Assembly (NCBI GenBank): GCA_014529385.2
Contig: CM043950.1
Location: 150,910,945 to 150,974,944 of the forward strand
Direction: 5' to 3'
From: Adiantum capillus-veneris
Taxonomy: Eukaryota > Streptophyta > Polypodiopsida > Polypodiales > Pteridaceae
DNA: 64,000 nt
Shown: positions 44,572 through 58,970 of the stretch, piece after piece
How positions within the stretch are numbered: position 1 is the stretch's first letter
How the letters are laid out: every line of letters starts with the position of its first letter
Program-made: the position numbers and the translations under genes
The notes under the pieces: generated by a model
What the model saw: only the letters and a program-made list of their open reading frames with translations
What the model was told of the DNA's origin: nothing
The model's database searches: none

Positions 44572-45058
44572 TATTATGGAATTGATATTTACTATTTATT
44601 GCAACCGACACGTTAAAAAGGCTTGATCGATTCAGGCCTATGCAAATGGATATATATATTATGTACATCTTATTATTTAAGTGCTCTTATATGAGCTTTG
44701 GCCATTTATGACCGACCAGCCAGTTTGTACTCACTTTGAACATTCAAAAAATCTATAAAGTAAATGTGTGCAAGAGGGAAATGGTCACTCTTTTCGGGGG
44801 AGAGATTGCACCTAGTGTCTGTGTTATTCTTCTCTCCTCTCCACTCTTCTCTCTCGTCGTGCCCCCGTAGCACTCTGCTCTAGGAGGTGCACCTACATGT
44901 GCCCTCTCACTCTATCTTGCTCTTTGTCTCTCTTTGTTCACGTGTGACATTGATTAGGTACTACGATATTTGCTAGGTAAGCAGAGTTTTGCATTTCATG
45001 GACTGCAATATGTTTTTTTTTGGTATTTTGCAGGGACACCGTGCCTCCATTTGTAGAA
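44572..45058 (+). repeat. TE6 5' LTR
   Basis: It shares long blocks with 49312-49794: ATTTACTATTTATTGCA, GGGAAATGGTCACTCTT and TTCTTCTCTCCTCTCCACTC. Near its 3' end is an intron-like segment CTAG|GTAAGC ... TTTTGCAG|GG (44977-45033) conserved in both copies. Confidence 0.75.
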
Positions 45059-45059
45059 G

Positions 45060-45071
45060 TGGTATCAGAGC
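45060..45071 (+). other. TE6 primer-binding site (initiator tRNA-Met type)
   Basis: TGGTATCAGAGC directly follows the LTR. Confidence 0.9.
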
Positions 45072-45719
45072 TGAGGATACGCTCTTTGTAACAAGAAAAC
45101 ACCTCGTGTAAGATTTGGCTTTCAACAACATAGCTCCTTACGATTGTGTAATATAGATAAGTCTAATTATATACTTCTATTTTTTTAATGTAAATTTTTT
45201 GTTTAATCTTTCTTCTTAATGCTGTATATCAGTGGAAAATTTTGCGATGCAATTAATAGTAACTCATGTCGAGATTGTGATTATAGAAAGCCTACCTGAA
45301 AAGGACGACAAGAAAAATGATATTTATATAATTGGGAAATCCCTCAAGCATGTACTCAATAAGGCTCAATCTCAAAAAGGTACTGAACCCCTGACACAAT
45401 ACACAAGATAGCACTTCTTTCACAATGATTAAGACCCAAACCTCCGAAGCGAGTTGAAAATATGGTGGTGAAAGGACCACATTATCATGAATGCAAGAAA
45501 CAACCCCAAGAGGGTTTCAAAAAAAAAAGGGAAGAAAGAAAAATCAGAACATTTTAGGCATGTGTGAAGAGGGTGCACGCAAGAAGGTCACAAATCATGA
45601 GCACCGACATGAGAAGTAGGTAACAACAACGACGGCGGGAAGTAAAAGCTGACAAGGGACAATGAGTTCTGATTGCAACAGTCATCGACGAAGCTGGCAG
45701 CTCCTTTGGCACCAAGCAC

Positions 45720-45721
<2 letters not shown>

Positions 45722-45788
<67 letters not shown>
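45722..45788. repeat. (CT)n microsatellite
   Basis: A run of about 33 units in the TE6 interior. Confidence 0.97.
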
Positions 45789-45790
<2 letters not shown>

Positions 45791-46804
45791 CAAGCTACTA
45801 TCACCAACTGTAACTCATAACAACCACACCTTTTACAACCACGAACTGCCCATAGCTGGAGATCTCTAGTATGTGAGACTAGTGTGATAACTAGCTATAT
45901 CATCCACATGCGGCCCCTGTAGCGCAACACTACCAACCCACATGCCCTTCTCTTTTGATTCTCTATCACCAAACACATCATTCTTATCTTTCCCTCACAC
46001 TCTCTTTATCAAAAAAACAGCCACAATGCAAAACTGCACAAGGAGCGGCCTCACCTGCAGTCCCACAGCCCCGCCACCTCATGTCACAGATGAGTTGCAC
46101 TATCTCTCACTTCTACTATGCTAGCCAATCAACCCACCTTTTGCACTCTCTCTCTCTCTCTCTCTCTCTCGTAGAACATATGGCCGCCATTGAACTGTCT
46201 CTCTCCCTATGGCTAGCCACCATTCAACATGGAATCTTCTCTCTCTTTTGGCAGTCATCCAAGCGTTTCCCTCTACCTCTCATTAGGTGCATGCTGCCAG
46301 TAAAACAAACTCTCTCTTAAGCTGTCTCTAAGTTGACCTCACTCACTCTCTCTCCCTTACAACCCCACCTTGGTGATGCACTCCGTCATCCACACTTCCC
46401 AACCACCACATGGCCTTCTAATTTTGTGGCCACCCTTGCATGACCTGCAATTGTCGTTTCTATATCATCGTTTGCAGGCATAATAACCGCCATGCCATAC
46501 TATCTCAACCACCACATCCTGGTGCCATCCACTTGAGAGCCGCAAAGCATCACCAACTTTAGTCTCACTTTTGTCACCACAAACACTTGTGCGTTCATCA
46601 CTCTTCACTCAACCTAGAATCCCCCTTGCGTAGCAATTGCAGATACCGCCCCCATCCAACATCAAAGCCGCTCCACAAGACTCATTTTATTTATTTATTT
46701 ATCTCTCTCCTTCTCTGTGTGTTTGCGCGCGGCCACTTTCTTATGAAGACGAACCACTCGCTCTTCCACACAACCACATAGTCTCGTTTGTTCTCAAACC
46801 AATT

Positions 46805-46917
<113 letters not shown>

Positions 46918-49311
46918 GCGGTTGTCTAAAGAGGAGAAGTGCAAAGTTGATTTGAGTACTCTTGTACCACAAATAGGAAGAAACTAGAAAAAAATGTGTG
47001 TGGAGGGTCTCATCCAGTACTTCTCTGCACTTCTAGAAGCAACACACGAGCTCAGATGTGTGTGCCCTCAACTATTTGGGGAGGGGCAATGGGAGGGCCG
47101 ATTGCAGAGGGATTGATGCAAGGGTTTGCATGAGCACATGACAAAACTCTCAACAAGTCTACATGACTGCTTGCGAGGTAAGCCGCAGGGCAGAAGGACG
47201 CAAACAAAGCAGGAGCCCTTGGTTATGTGTCGGGATGCAGAGCTCCGGGGTGTCAGTAAGATGATGCGCATGGGGGCACAGGACCAAGGAATCCTGAAAA
47301 TATTTGTGCTAATAAAATGTAATTGAACCAAGTCTGTCTTAAGTTTTTAGTATTTCACTTTCCTTGATTTTATTTTTGTACCCAACCATTGGAGTTGGCA
47401 CACAAAGATTGTAATGAAAATTTAATTTTGGCCTTTTGAAGACGATCAATTTAAACTTTCATTTCATTTCTCTCTCTCTCTCTCTTCACACCACCCCAAC
47501 CCCCCCCCCCCCCCCTTTTTTTTTAAATCCTGGCTATGATGCACACTGGGTGACATTCAAGCTCACCACCAACACTGTCTACCTCATCAAATATTTGCAT
47601 GGCAACGCATTCTCTCCACCTTCATATAATTCTTTAAATCTTGACCTAAAAACTGTGAGAATTTCAAGTTTGCACTTATTTTCATCGGTTAGCAAAAAAA
47701 TGTATTTTTCTAGCCCTGTCCATGTAGCCACCAAGATGGTTGGCCTCAACACCATACAACATGGAGACCATAGCTGGGCATGAAAATTCAAGATATTTGT
47801 TATACCACAGCTAGAGACCGTCCTCAACATAGTATTTTTGAACGTAGAACAAGGTATAATTCAAATCAAACACGGGAGAAATTGTGAGACAATTGGCTTA
47901 ATTTGAACGTTTTACACTAAGTTTTCTTTAAATTATCTAGGGCTTCTCGCCTTCAAATTTCAAATGTAGAGGTAAATCTCACTTTTGTACATGAGATTAC
48001 ACTAACCCTAGTTTTTACTTCACGCATTGCTAATTATTTTACCTGGTCTAACCACCCCCACCAACTCAATCATGACTTTTTTTACTCTTGTTATGGACAT
48101 AAACCTAGGGGCAGAGTTCCCAATGCTAAAGGAATCCCCAAACAAACCACTATCAATTGGACTAATATTGACACACACTATTCCTAAACCTACTAGCATG
48201 ATTGGCACGCAGAGATAGACTTATCCATATCTAAGTTATATGTATTTTAGGTCAAAATTCAAAAATAATAATAATAAATAAATAAATAAGTTCACACACT
48301 ATCACTGTATATTGAGAATAGAAAAGTCTTGAAATTTCTCTTGTTGATCATTGCATTAAAAGTGGTTGAACATTTATCCTTTGGTTTAGTTTACAAATTC
48401 TTTTTAGATAATCTAATAATTTATCTTGAATACCATTCATCAAATGATGGGTTTGCTACTGCCATTTATTTTTAAGAACTTTTGTAGCATTTGACAGTTT
48501 GCTACAAGCCATTTTTTTGATCCACCTCTAGTTAAATATAGGGGGACAAACTCATGCAGTTTGCAATAACAATGATACCATTGGACAATTTGAAATAAAA
48601 AATCTCTTTTGCTTATCTATATTCTCTTATGACATTTTGTGAATTAACCATCCCTAAAGTCCTAGCTTACGCTCACGCTGAATGTATTTTCTAGTGAGAG
48701 GATTTGACATTAAGCTATGCAGCTACTCACATGAGCTGAGGTGATTTGGGTCACTGAACAACATTTTGTATGTACTTTGCTACTCCAGTATACTCCAATG
48801 TGGTGTAGATTCACCGATTTAGGCAGCACCGATCACGAAATCATTCTACAGTGACTGTCCACCATTGTCCTTAATATGATTTGTTACCCAGGTATAGAAA
48901 ATGAAGGATATTTGGATTTGTATTTGAAATGGGTATCTACATGTTGGCAGATATTGGGATTTGGACTTATATTTGAAATTGAATTTGGACTTGGTATATG
49001 ATATTTTCCTATCACGACAATATTTATGGAATCCAACTTGAGATTGATGAGAATTGATTATTGAATGATGAGTGTGACCAATGATATCCTGATACATCAG
49101 GGTATGCAATATACTGCTTATTCTAGTGGTATGGGATGCTAGAAATAGGTAGTACGTGGATGACGACAGGCACACGGAATGTTGTTTAGTTTAATGAATT
49201 TTCTTTTACTATGTGATATTTCGACAAAGAATACTTAACACTGTTTTTGACAAATATCGTTTGCAGATTCTTATCTTTGCAACTGAGGACAATTGCTTTC
49301 CAACGGAGAGG

Positions 49312-49794
49312 TATGTTATATTTTACTATTTATTGCAGCTGACATGTGGAAAAGGCTTGACAGATCTAGGCCTATGCGAATGGATGTAATATATTATATA
49401 CATTTTATTATTCAAGCGCTCTTTTATGAACTTTGGCCATTTATGCGCCGGCCGGCCAGTTTGTACCCACTTTGACCATTCAAGAAACTATAAAGTAAAT
49501 ACGTGCAAAAGGGAAATGGTCACTCTTGCACCTGGAGCGATTGCACCTAGTTTGTACGTTATTCTTCTCTCCTCTCCACTCTTCTCTCTCTCTGTGCCCG
49601 TGTAGTACTCCGCTCTAGGAGGTGCACATGCACGTGCCCTCTCGCTCTATCTCGCTCTTTGTATCTCTCTGTTTGCGTGTGACGTTGATTATGTGCTACG
49701 GTATTTGCCAGGTAAGCAGATTTGTGCATTTCATGGATTGCAATATGTTTTTTTTTCGGCATTTTGCAGGGACATCGTGCCTCCATTTGTAGCA
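49312..49794 (+). repeat. TE6 3' LTR
   Basis: A diverged copy of 44572-45058, ending TTTGTAGCA before the duplication GCACC. The intron-like GTAAGC...TTTTGCAG segment is conserved. Confidence 0.75.
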
Positions 49795-50002
49795 GCACCA
49801 GCCATTGTTCCCCTGCACGACTAAAGACACCCGCATCATGGAAACAGACTGATAAGAGCTCTTGAGAGAGGTGGTGAGAGAGAGGAGGAAAGGGGACGCT
49901 GACTTTGAAGGAGCCCGAGGGCAGCTGGGAGAGATCAAGCTCTTGGAATCATTCAACAATGGCAGGGGAGTGCAGGAAGAGGCCATCATTTGCTTGGGAC
50001 AA

Positions 50003-50147
50003 CACTTGCAAGATACTGTCCTGAGATAAAATTGAAAGCGCCGTAGATTTAGCACTAGACCTAATGGAGGATCTCTCTAAGCTAGCGCAATGCACTTGCT
50101 CTTGGGATATTCTTCTGTGTTTGTGCCGATCCCGACTCAAGGTCTAA

Positions 50148-50226
<79 letters not shown>

Positions 50227-52248
50227 TACACACATTAGTGATGCAGAGGAGAGGTGATGTACGAGCTATATTACAAATCTTGCAAATCTGCTTCCTCCTA
50301 TAGAGAGTCACTCACCCATCCACTCTACTCCAAAAGAATCATGTTTCCACGCACGAACGTCTTTTTGTGATGACCCAAAAAAGTGTAGTGCGTCATTTAT
50401 GATTTCAAGAGAAGATTCACCACCACTTCGGTGCATCTGAAAACCTTTACACACACCACACTGCTCCCATAGACTGCATGAAAAAAGAGGACTATGTTTT
50501 TTAGCACATTGTAATTGAATAATAGAATCCTGAAAAAATCTCTTGTGTGAGTATTTTTGAAAGAAAACAATCCACCACTGCCACCCATAAATCTCTCTTG
50601 AGTGCTCACTATAACACTCACAATCATTTTTTTTAAATTTTAATTTTTTTTTCTATTTTTAGCCGACCAAAAAAAGAACTCATGTGAACTCTCTCTACAC
50701 AAGACCAGTATTAACAATTCAGTAAAAGTTTACTTAAGGCAAAAGTTTAGTTCAAACTTCAACTTCTCATGCTTTTAGCCCAAAATACTTTCTGTGGTCA
50801 ATAAGCGTTCACTTTTTATTTCAAAACTAAAGACACTTTTTAAGTCTATCATTAGATTTACACACTAGTCGTCAAAACGAGTGCCCACTATCCTATTTCA
50901 ACCAATAGACCTTTTCAATCTATAAAAAAAAATTAAAAAAAAATATATATTTTTAAAAATTTTAATCAACAAAAAAAAAAGCATCTTTATAGCCTTTGCC
51001 TTTTGGACAAGCCGAAAAACTAAACCAAACACTAAGATCTTCGCCACATGCATGCCCCAAAAAACAATCATTTAGTGCTTCACATGAAAGGTGGAATTTA
51101 TGGTGAGGGTTAGTTTAGAAAGGCAAAAGCAAGGGGTCGAACCATGAACAAGCGCCATCAATGGTCAGCCATGTGTGAAGGAATTATTATACATAGTATT
51201 CAGCAAGAGAAAGGTAGAGTGGAAGAATTGACAAAGATGGAGATGTACGAGGATAAGATTCTTGAAGGACAAGGTTGATCGAAGAAGGCTTCCTTTTTGG
51301 CGTGTTTTGTTTTTGTTATTTTGCATAATAGAGAGGACACTCATGTACACCACACTTTTTCCTTAGGTTTGCAACAATCGGGATAGAATCGGTGATACTT
51401 GGACCCTCAACCTTGACGAACCCTTAGCAACTAAATGAGCTATGACACGATTGTTATTGAAGAAGACTCAGTGCGAAAAGAGAACCGGTTCTTCCAAAAA
51501 CTTTAGAAACCTATCTGTGAGAAATAGTAGAGGTAAATTGATTAAAATTGTCGGTATTTACACTAAATCTCTTTAAGTTTTGTAGATTTTCTCACCTTCA
51601 ACAGAGGAAAAGCTCAAAATTTGTAGGTGGGATCACTGTGAGAAAAAAATTGGGTACAATGTATTTTAACCGGCTAAAAATCCTAAAATCCCCGTTATAT
51701 TTTGAGCTTGCCTTCAAGAAAACCGGCAAATTTACACAAGTTTTAGTGTAAATACCGACAAAAGCTTCAAATTTTGACCTAATAAAAACGGGTAGAATTT
51801 CAAGTTTTCCCTTATTTTCTTTGGTTAAAGGAAAAATGTGTTTTCTAGCCCTGGGTGGGATTACACTAGGCCCAGGTGGCGATTCAAGCACTGGTGGTTA
51901 AAGTAAGACTAAAATCAGGAGGAGAGATGTGCAAATGTCAAAAGGTTCGAAAGCTATTTTCCTGAGATAAAATTGAAATAGACAGAGTTAGCACCTTTTA
52001 GATGTCAATTCTATCGATTTTGTCTTGAGATAAAATTGAAAGCGCCGTAGATTTAGCACTAGGCCTGATGAATCAAGGGTCTATGAGCTAAAATACTCTT
52101 GCAAGATATTGTCCTGAGATAAAATTGAAAGCGCCGTAGATTTAGCACTAGGCATAATGGAGGATCTCTTTGAGGCAGCACAATGCACCCGCTCTCGGGT
52201 CTTTCTTCTCTGTTTGTGCCGATCCCAACTCAAGGTCTAAAACGCGCG

Positions 52249-52314
<66 letters not shown>

Positions 52315-52903
52315 GTAATGTAGAGGAGAGGTGATGCACGAACTATGCTACAAATCTGCTTCCTCCTACGGAGCGTCACTCACCCATCCACTCTACTCCA
52401 AAAGAATCATGTTTCCATGCACGAACGTCTTTTTGTGATGACCCAAAAAAGTATAGAGCGTCATTTATGATTTTAAGATAAGATTCACCACCACTTCGGT
52501 GCATGTGAAAACCTTTACACACACCACACTTGCTCCTATAGATTGCAAGAAAAAAGAGGACCATGTTTTTTAGCACATTTATAATTGAATAATAGAATCT
52601 GAAAAAATCTCTTATGTGAGTATTTTTGAAAGAAAACAATCCACCACTGCCACCCATAAATCTCTCTTGAGTGCTCACTATAGCACTCACCAATTAATTT
52701 TTTTTTGTTCCAAAAAACATTACTTCTCTTTTTAGCTGGCCAAAAAAAAAACTCATGTGAACTCTCTCTACACAAGACCAATATTATCAATTTAGTAAAA
52801 GTTTACTTATAGAAAAAGTTTAGTTCAAACTTCAACTTCTCATGCTTTTAGCCCAAAATACTAGTTCAAACTTCTCATGCAACCAAGCACAGTGCACGGA
52901 CAC

Positions 52904-52941
<38 letters not shown>

Positions 52942-54285
52942 CCCCCCCCACCGTCTTTACAACTGTCAACAAAAGTCTCATTTTATCTCTCTCTCTCTCT
53001 CTCTGTTCCTTTAGCACGTCCACTTTTTCTTGAAAACAAAAGGGGATCTTTCAAGATATCCCTTAAAACGCCCCAAAACCAAAATTGGCCCGGCCTACTC
53101 TTAACCCAAAATACTTTCCGTGGTGAATGAGCATTCGCTTTTTATTTCAAAACTCAAGACACTTTTGAAGTCCATCGTTAGATTTACAAACTAGTCATTT
53201 AAACGATTGCCCACTATCTTATTTCAACCAATCAACATTTTCACTCTATAAAAAAATGCTTGAAAATATAACTTAATTTTTTCTATTTTAGTCAACCAAA
53301 AGAGAGAGCATCTCTGTAGCCTTTTCCCTTGGAGCATGCCAAAAAACTTAACCAAACACTAAGATCTTCGTCACATGCATGCCAAAACAAAAACAATCAT
53401 TTAGTGCTTCACATGAAAGGTGGAACGTATGGTAAGGGTTAGTTTAGAAAGGCAAAAGCAAGGGGTCGAACCATGAACAAGCGCCATCAATGGCTAGCCA
53501 TATGTAAAGGGACTATTATACATAGTATTCAGCAAGAGAAAAGTAGAGCAGAAGAATTGACAAAGATGGAGATGTACGAGGATAAGATTCTTGAAAGGAC
53601 AAGGTTGATCGAAGAAGGCTTTCTTTTTGGCATGTTTTTTTTTTTGTTTTTTTGCATAATAGAGAGGACACTCATACACACCACACTTTTTCCTCGAGTT
53701 TGCAACAATCGGGATAGAATCAGCGATACTTGGACTCTCAACCTTGGACAAACCCTTAGCAACTAAATGAGCTATGACACGATTGTTATTGAAGAAGACT
53801 CAGTGCGAAAAGAGAACCGATTCTTTCAAAAACTTTAGAAACCTATGTGTGAGGAATAGTAGAGGTAAATTGATTAAATTGAAGGTTTTTACACTAATCT
53901 CTTTAAGTTTTGTAAATTTTCTCACCTTCAACAGAGGTAAAGCTCAAAATTTGTAGGTGGGATCAGTGTTAGAAAAAAATCAGGGTACAATGTATTTCAA
54001 CCGGCTAAATATCCTAAAATCTCGGTTATATTTTGAGCTTGCCTTGAAGAAAATTGGCAAATTTACACGAGTTTTAGTGTAAATACCGACAAAAGCTTCA
54101 AATTTTGACCTAAAAACCGGTAGAATTTCAAGTTTGCCCTTATTTTCTTCGGCTAGGAAAAATGTATTTTTTCTAGCCCGGGGTGGGATTACACTAGGCA
54201 ACTCAAGCACTGGTGGTTAAAGTAAGACTAAGATCAGGAGGAGAGATGTGCAAATGTCAAAAGGTTCGAAAGCCCTTATCCACCT
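50003..54285. repeat. 2.1-2.3 kb module in direct tandem
   Basis: Copy 1 (about 50003-51948) and copy 2 (about 52087-54276) run in parallel with indels. Shared blocks include AAAGCGCCGTAGATTTAGCA, a (GA)n tract (50151-50221, 52252-52310), CACCACTTCGGTGCAT, ACATGAAAGGTGGAA, GGATAAGATTCTTGAA and GGTTAAAGTAAGACTAA. Between them are additional short copies of GAGATAAAATTGAAA. They could be LTRs of an element with a tiny interior, or a simple tandem duplication. No PBS was found, and no gene is supported. Parts recur near 47640-47960 inside TE6. Confidence 0.8.
50151..50221. repeat. (GA)n microsatellite
   Basis: In copy 1 of the tandem module. The equivalent tract in copy 2 is at 52252-52310. Confidence 0.97.
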
Positions 54286-55807
54286 ATGGACAATCAAAAA
54301 AGAATATTCCAATCTCCACTGGACGCAACGTCAGTGACAGCTCATGGTAGAATGGAAGGCGTGGCGTCAGTGCTTAGATCACTGTGCAATGATTGGCAGG
54401 GATGCTAATTTTGCGTGGTGCGTTCTGATTGGTCAGCTGTAGCGACCCAAAAGTCGTGTTGATTGGCCGACCCACATGCTTGCTCGCCACCTTCTGGAAG
54501 TTCTGATGACATTAAGACAGAGGTAGCTTGAGCCTTGGAAGGAGTCTGGAAGCCTCGAAGGGGCCCTTGCTGTTGCAATCACATTGCCACCTAATTTGCC
54601 TCTGATCGCGGAAGGATCTGGAAGCCTCGAAGGGGGCCCGTGCTGTTGCAATCACATCGCCACCTTGCCTCTCATCGCTAAAATCATTCATGTTAGGCCA
54701 AACGCCTCTCCTTTTCATACGTCTATTGCTCTTCATTCCATCCTAAACCAGTATCATTTTGGGGCACTATCCTTACACCTTTTCAGTTTTAAGCGTCAAA
54801 TATAATATTAATTCTCCCTAATAAATAATACAACAAAGACTTATCATTCATGAACCTTCCTCGTGTTCACATAAAAAAAATCGTTAGAATTGACATCTAA
54901 AAGGTGCTACTCTGTCCTTTTTCCCCGTCTATTTCTTTATATATGACTTATAGATGACTCGATGGCCATATAATTTTTTTTAAGACCATTTTAGGTTCCA
55001 TAATTTTGGAAAAAAAATGACAAACCTTGCAAAACATGTAAAATGCAAAAGTGAAGGGTGATGGTGTAAGAAATGAGAAGCCTTATATCCCGTATTGGAA
55101 ATTTAAAAGAGTTTATATATCGTATTTATTATTTTCCCCTGATTTCTTCACCTTTCATTGTCTTCCAAGTTCCTTCTCCTTGAAGTTGCTTACTTCAGGG
55201 CCGGTGGTCAATGGTCTTATGATTTTTTCTTTGGCATTTGGTTTCCTTTACGGTGACGGAGTCGGAGGCTTTACCACTTAAACAAGCTTCCTTATGAGAG
55301 AGAAATAAAAAGTGACACTACTATTTTTAAACATGTGGTATCAAAATTATTTTAATTTTTTTGCAAAAAATTGCAACAAAAAAAAGCAAAGAAAATAATG
55401 TTTGACACAATAATAAATGCTCCTCTTCAAACTTTTTAAAGAAACAGAGACACAAATGTTAACACCCTCTTATAAGGGTCCGACAGAACTAACGACTACA
55501 TATGTAGTCCACAGATAGTCTAAGATCATTCTCTATGAACACGGAGACTCAATCTTGTTCACATGTTTAGGTAGCATCCTTTGGGTTTAGTATTTTTACA
55601 AGATGCAATTGTAATCTTTGCCACATAATACAATACTTGCTCCATGGTTTTGTCTGCTTATAAATTTTAGTAGAGTACAACTACACTCAGCTCGTTGCAT
55701 GTGAATCCATTGGTGCTTTCACCAAACAATCTTTCCTCGTCTCACAAAACAACATATTGATTGACCAAGCTTGTTGGAGGTGTGAATTGAATATAAGGAA
55801 ATGGAGG

Positions 55808-55865
<58 letters not shown>

Positions 55866-56399
55866 ACGATGATGAGAAATTTGGCAAAAACATGCATTTT
55901 TATCCTTAACACTTATTTTAGAGACATTAGCAACATATCTTCTATTTAGAGCAATAACTTACAAGGTAAGCCTCCTGTAGGCTAATCTTCAACAAGGAGT
56001 TCTATAGCTTTGGGATAGATGTGGCGCGATCAACAATAGGCCCAAACTCATGCTCCCTTGCGCCAAAACAACATTTGATGACATAGGAGAAGCGAACAAT
56101 ATAACACTCAAACCCATAATGTTACTAACCATAAATTGGACTAACCACCGTGAATGGAGAGTAGCTCATAGACCCTTGATTCATTTGAATCCACATATCG
56201 TACATTATCACCAGATCTAGATACATTTTCAGACATAGTATCCATCATGGGATACGTAAGAAATAACCTCTTTGACTCTTTTGGGAATACTTTTTTGAGA
56301 GAACTTTATGGCACTCTTATTTGAAGTCCACCTAGTAGATTCTAAAAACATAATAGTATTTTTCCAACCCTTAACCAATACCTCTGATCTAGCCAATGA

Positions 56400-56435
<36 letters not shown>

Positions 56436-56677
56436 ACATTGTGGACAAAATCAAAGGACACACAAAATCTCTCTGTGTATCTCACCCCCACTCCCCCCTC
56501 CTCTCTCAATCTATCTCTCTATCCCTCTCTCTTCCTCTATCTCTATCTCTTAAGACCTTGCATTATGGAAAGCATCATGAGAACATATACCCTCTCTCTC
56601 TCATACACTTAGTAAACCCCTATGCCTCCACCTCTCTCTATCTTACTCCTACAGTATGGAGAATATCAATGGAGAAA

Positions 56678-56715
<38 letters not shown>

Positions 56716-56739
56716 CAATATGGACAACATCAAAAGGGA

Positions 56740-56770
<31 letters not shown>

Positions 56771-57100
56771 AAAAAACCACAAAATCCCTGAAAGATAATT
56801 AGGGAAAAGCCCCATTAGGACTCAATCAAAATACTACTTGGTAAGAAGAACTGTTAAGAGGACAAAGGCATATTTTTCAAATGATAAAACCTCTTAAAAT
56901 GTTCCACAAATGGAAAGGGGTAAATCGGAGGTACTTCCATCACATTAAACCATGATTACTTCCTCCCTCAAAGAAGAAAGGGTGCATGCAAAAAACCATA
57001 TAACGTGTTTCTTGGGTACCTTTTGTGCCACCATTCCACCTCTAAAATACACATGGAGAGATATATGCAAGGGATACACATACTATATAAAATTTGCGAG
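54286..57100. other. Spacer rich in simple repeats
   Basis: It holds an imperfect tandem duplication (period about 72 bp, 54540-54665; shared TCTGGAAGCCTCGAAGG and TGCTGTTGCAATCACAT), a (GA)n tract at 55811-55862, (CT)n tracts at 56402-56434 and 56681-56712, and a poly-C/poly-A run at 56741-56776. A 76-codon plus-strand frame at 55051-55281 has no recognised motif. No gene was called. Confidence 0.7.
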
Positions 57101-57119
57101 TAGGACGTACTTCAAGCAT

Positions 57120-58833
57120 TAGGTAAAGAAAGGTCCCTAGGATCATACGGTCTAACTACTGAGTTTTTAAAGAATTATAGGACGAGCTGAAGTCTTCTAT
57201 CATGATTATGGCCAACCAAGCCTTGCTTGATGGGGTCTTAGACCCAAAATCATTAAAAGAGGCCTCATTAAACCGTTCCCGAAGCAAGTGTGTTGCTCCC
57301 AACTGAAACACTGGAGGCTCATAACCATGATGCCAGTAGCCTACAAAATTATTGCCAAAATGGTATCCATTAGGCTTTCTCCCCCTCCTAGACATAGTTA
57401 TCACTCCCCACCAGCATGGATTTATCAAAGGAAGGTCAATCTATGATAATATTCTGGCAGCAACAATCGGCATTGAGTATGCCACCTTCATTAAGCAAGA
57501 GTGTATCTTACTCCAATTGGATTTGGACAAAGCCAATGACAGGATCACATGGTCATTTTTATAGAAGAGGCTATGAAAGAACTGGGGTTTGGGCCTTGGA
57601 TCTGTTAGCTAGTAAGCACACTTGGTGTAGGTAGCCAATCGGAGCTCCTTTTCAATGACAGAATCGTGGGAGCATTTGAGGTCAAGCAATCCATCAATCA
57701 GGGGTGATCACTTGCCCCTCTAATGTTTGCCATTGGATCCCATCCTCTGGTAACATTGCTCGATGATCGTGTTGTGAGAGGGGAGATTCAAGGACTGTCT
57801 CAACCTAATAACAACCAATTGCTTGCTAAGCTATTTGGGGACGACTCACTGATCTTTCTCAAAACTTGCCCCCAGGTTCTTAGAAATGCGCTAGAGATTG
57901 TGAAAATCCTTGCCATTGATTCAGGGAAGTGTAGTATTGAAAATCAAGGTTGATGTCTCTTACAGAGAGCGACTTGTTTGATCCCTCAATGTAATCCCGG
58001 GAAGTTGTGTCAAAAGGGAAACTTTTTTTGGCACCTGGGGGCCCATTGGGTATTGAAGTAACCCATAAAAAAAAATTCACTTGGGTCATGGAAAAGATTA
58101 GATGCAAGATGCACAGATGGGAGTATGTGCTTCTTCCCTTCTCGAGCAGAGTGAAAGTGATCAACTCATTCATGCTCCCCTACATAGCTTTTAATGATCC
58201 GCTACTTAAACTATCCAAATGCAATTGGAAAGATTTTCACAAACCGGTAAAAAGATTTCTATAGAAGAACAACACCAAAGACTTGATGTCATGGAAGTGG
58301 GCTAACTGGGAAATAATGGCAAGACCTATTGAGCATGGCGGTCTTGGGATTCTTAACCCTAGTGCCCATGCGCGAGCCTAGTGTGCTAAGTTTAAGGGTG
58401 CACTCGCTAAGAAAAGGCAGTCTTGGACAATAATGGCCAAGGCAGTCAGTGGAAAGGGCTAGAGATCCACAACAAACTGCTTGCCCCTCAGTGGGCTGGC
58501 TTAAAGCTCGGTGTTCGACGAGAGAGCTTGCTTGCAAATGCAAAAGTGTAGCAGAGACTTTGGAGTGGGGTGAGCTTGCAAGGTACTTCCATAACTCTTC
58601 AACTCATTGGTCCCCTTGGCTTTCTAAGGTAGGAAGCATCTTTCTTAACCCATATTGGAGGAAGGCTGCGAAAATATTAATAACAAAAATCTTAGATATC
58701 TAGGCCAACTATGGAATTATAATAGTAACCACTGGAAAGAAACAGAACAAGTGGCACGCTAGTACAACCTTAATGGTAGTGAGAGACTTTTGATTAGTAG
58801 AGTCCTAAAAAGGATTGACAGATGGGCTCTCCT
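57120..58833 (+). pseudogene. L1-type LINE reverse transcriptase pseudogene
   Basis: Broken plus-strand frames give the LINE RT sequence: a weak start (YGLTTEFLKNY), ALLDGVLDPKSL-type and AYKIIAKM-type motifs, HQHGFIKGRSIYDNI, LLQLDLDKANDRITWSFL, the catalytic LFGDDSLIF (FADD in intact copies), and the C-terminal VTHKKKFTWVMEKI, HRWEYVLLPFSSRVKVINS and EHGGLGILNP. At least four frameshifts and several stops are present. The endonuclease end is not visible upstream. The 3' end is cut by the LTR of TE7, so the LINE is older than TE7. LINE RT normally primes on nicked chromosomal DNA. Confidence 0.88.
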
Positions 58834-58914
58834 TGTTAGGAAATATGAAGTAGCTAAGTAGATAATTGAGTAGATTACTTAATGGAGAGAGAGAAATTTT
58901 CACACGCGAGAGAT

Positions 58915-58970
<56 letters not shown>

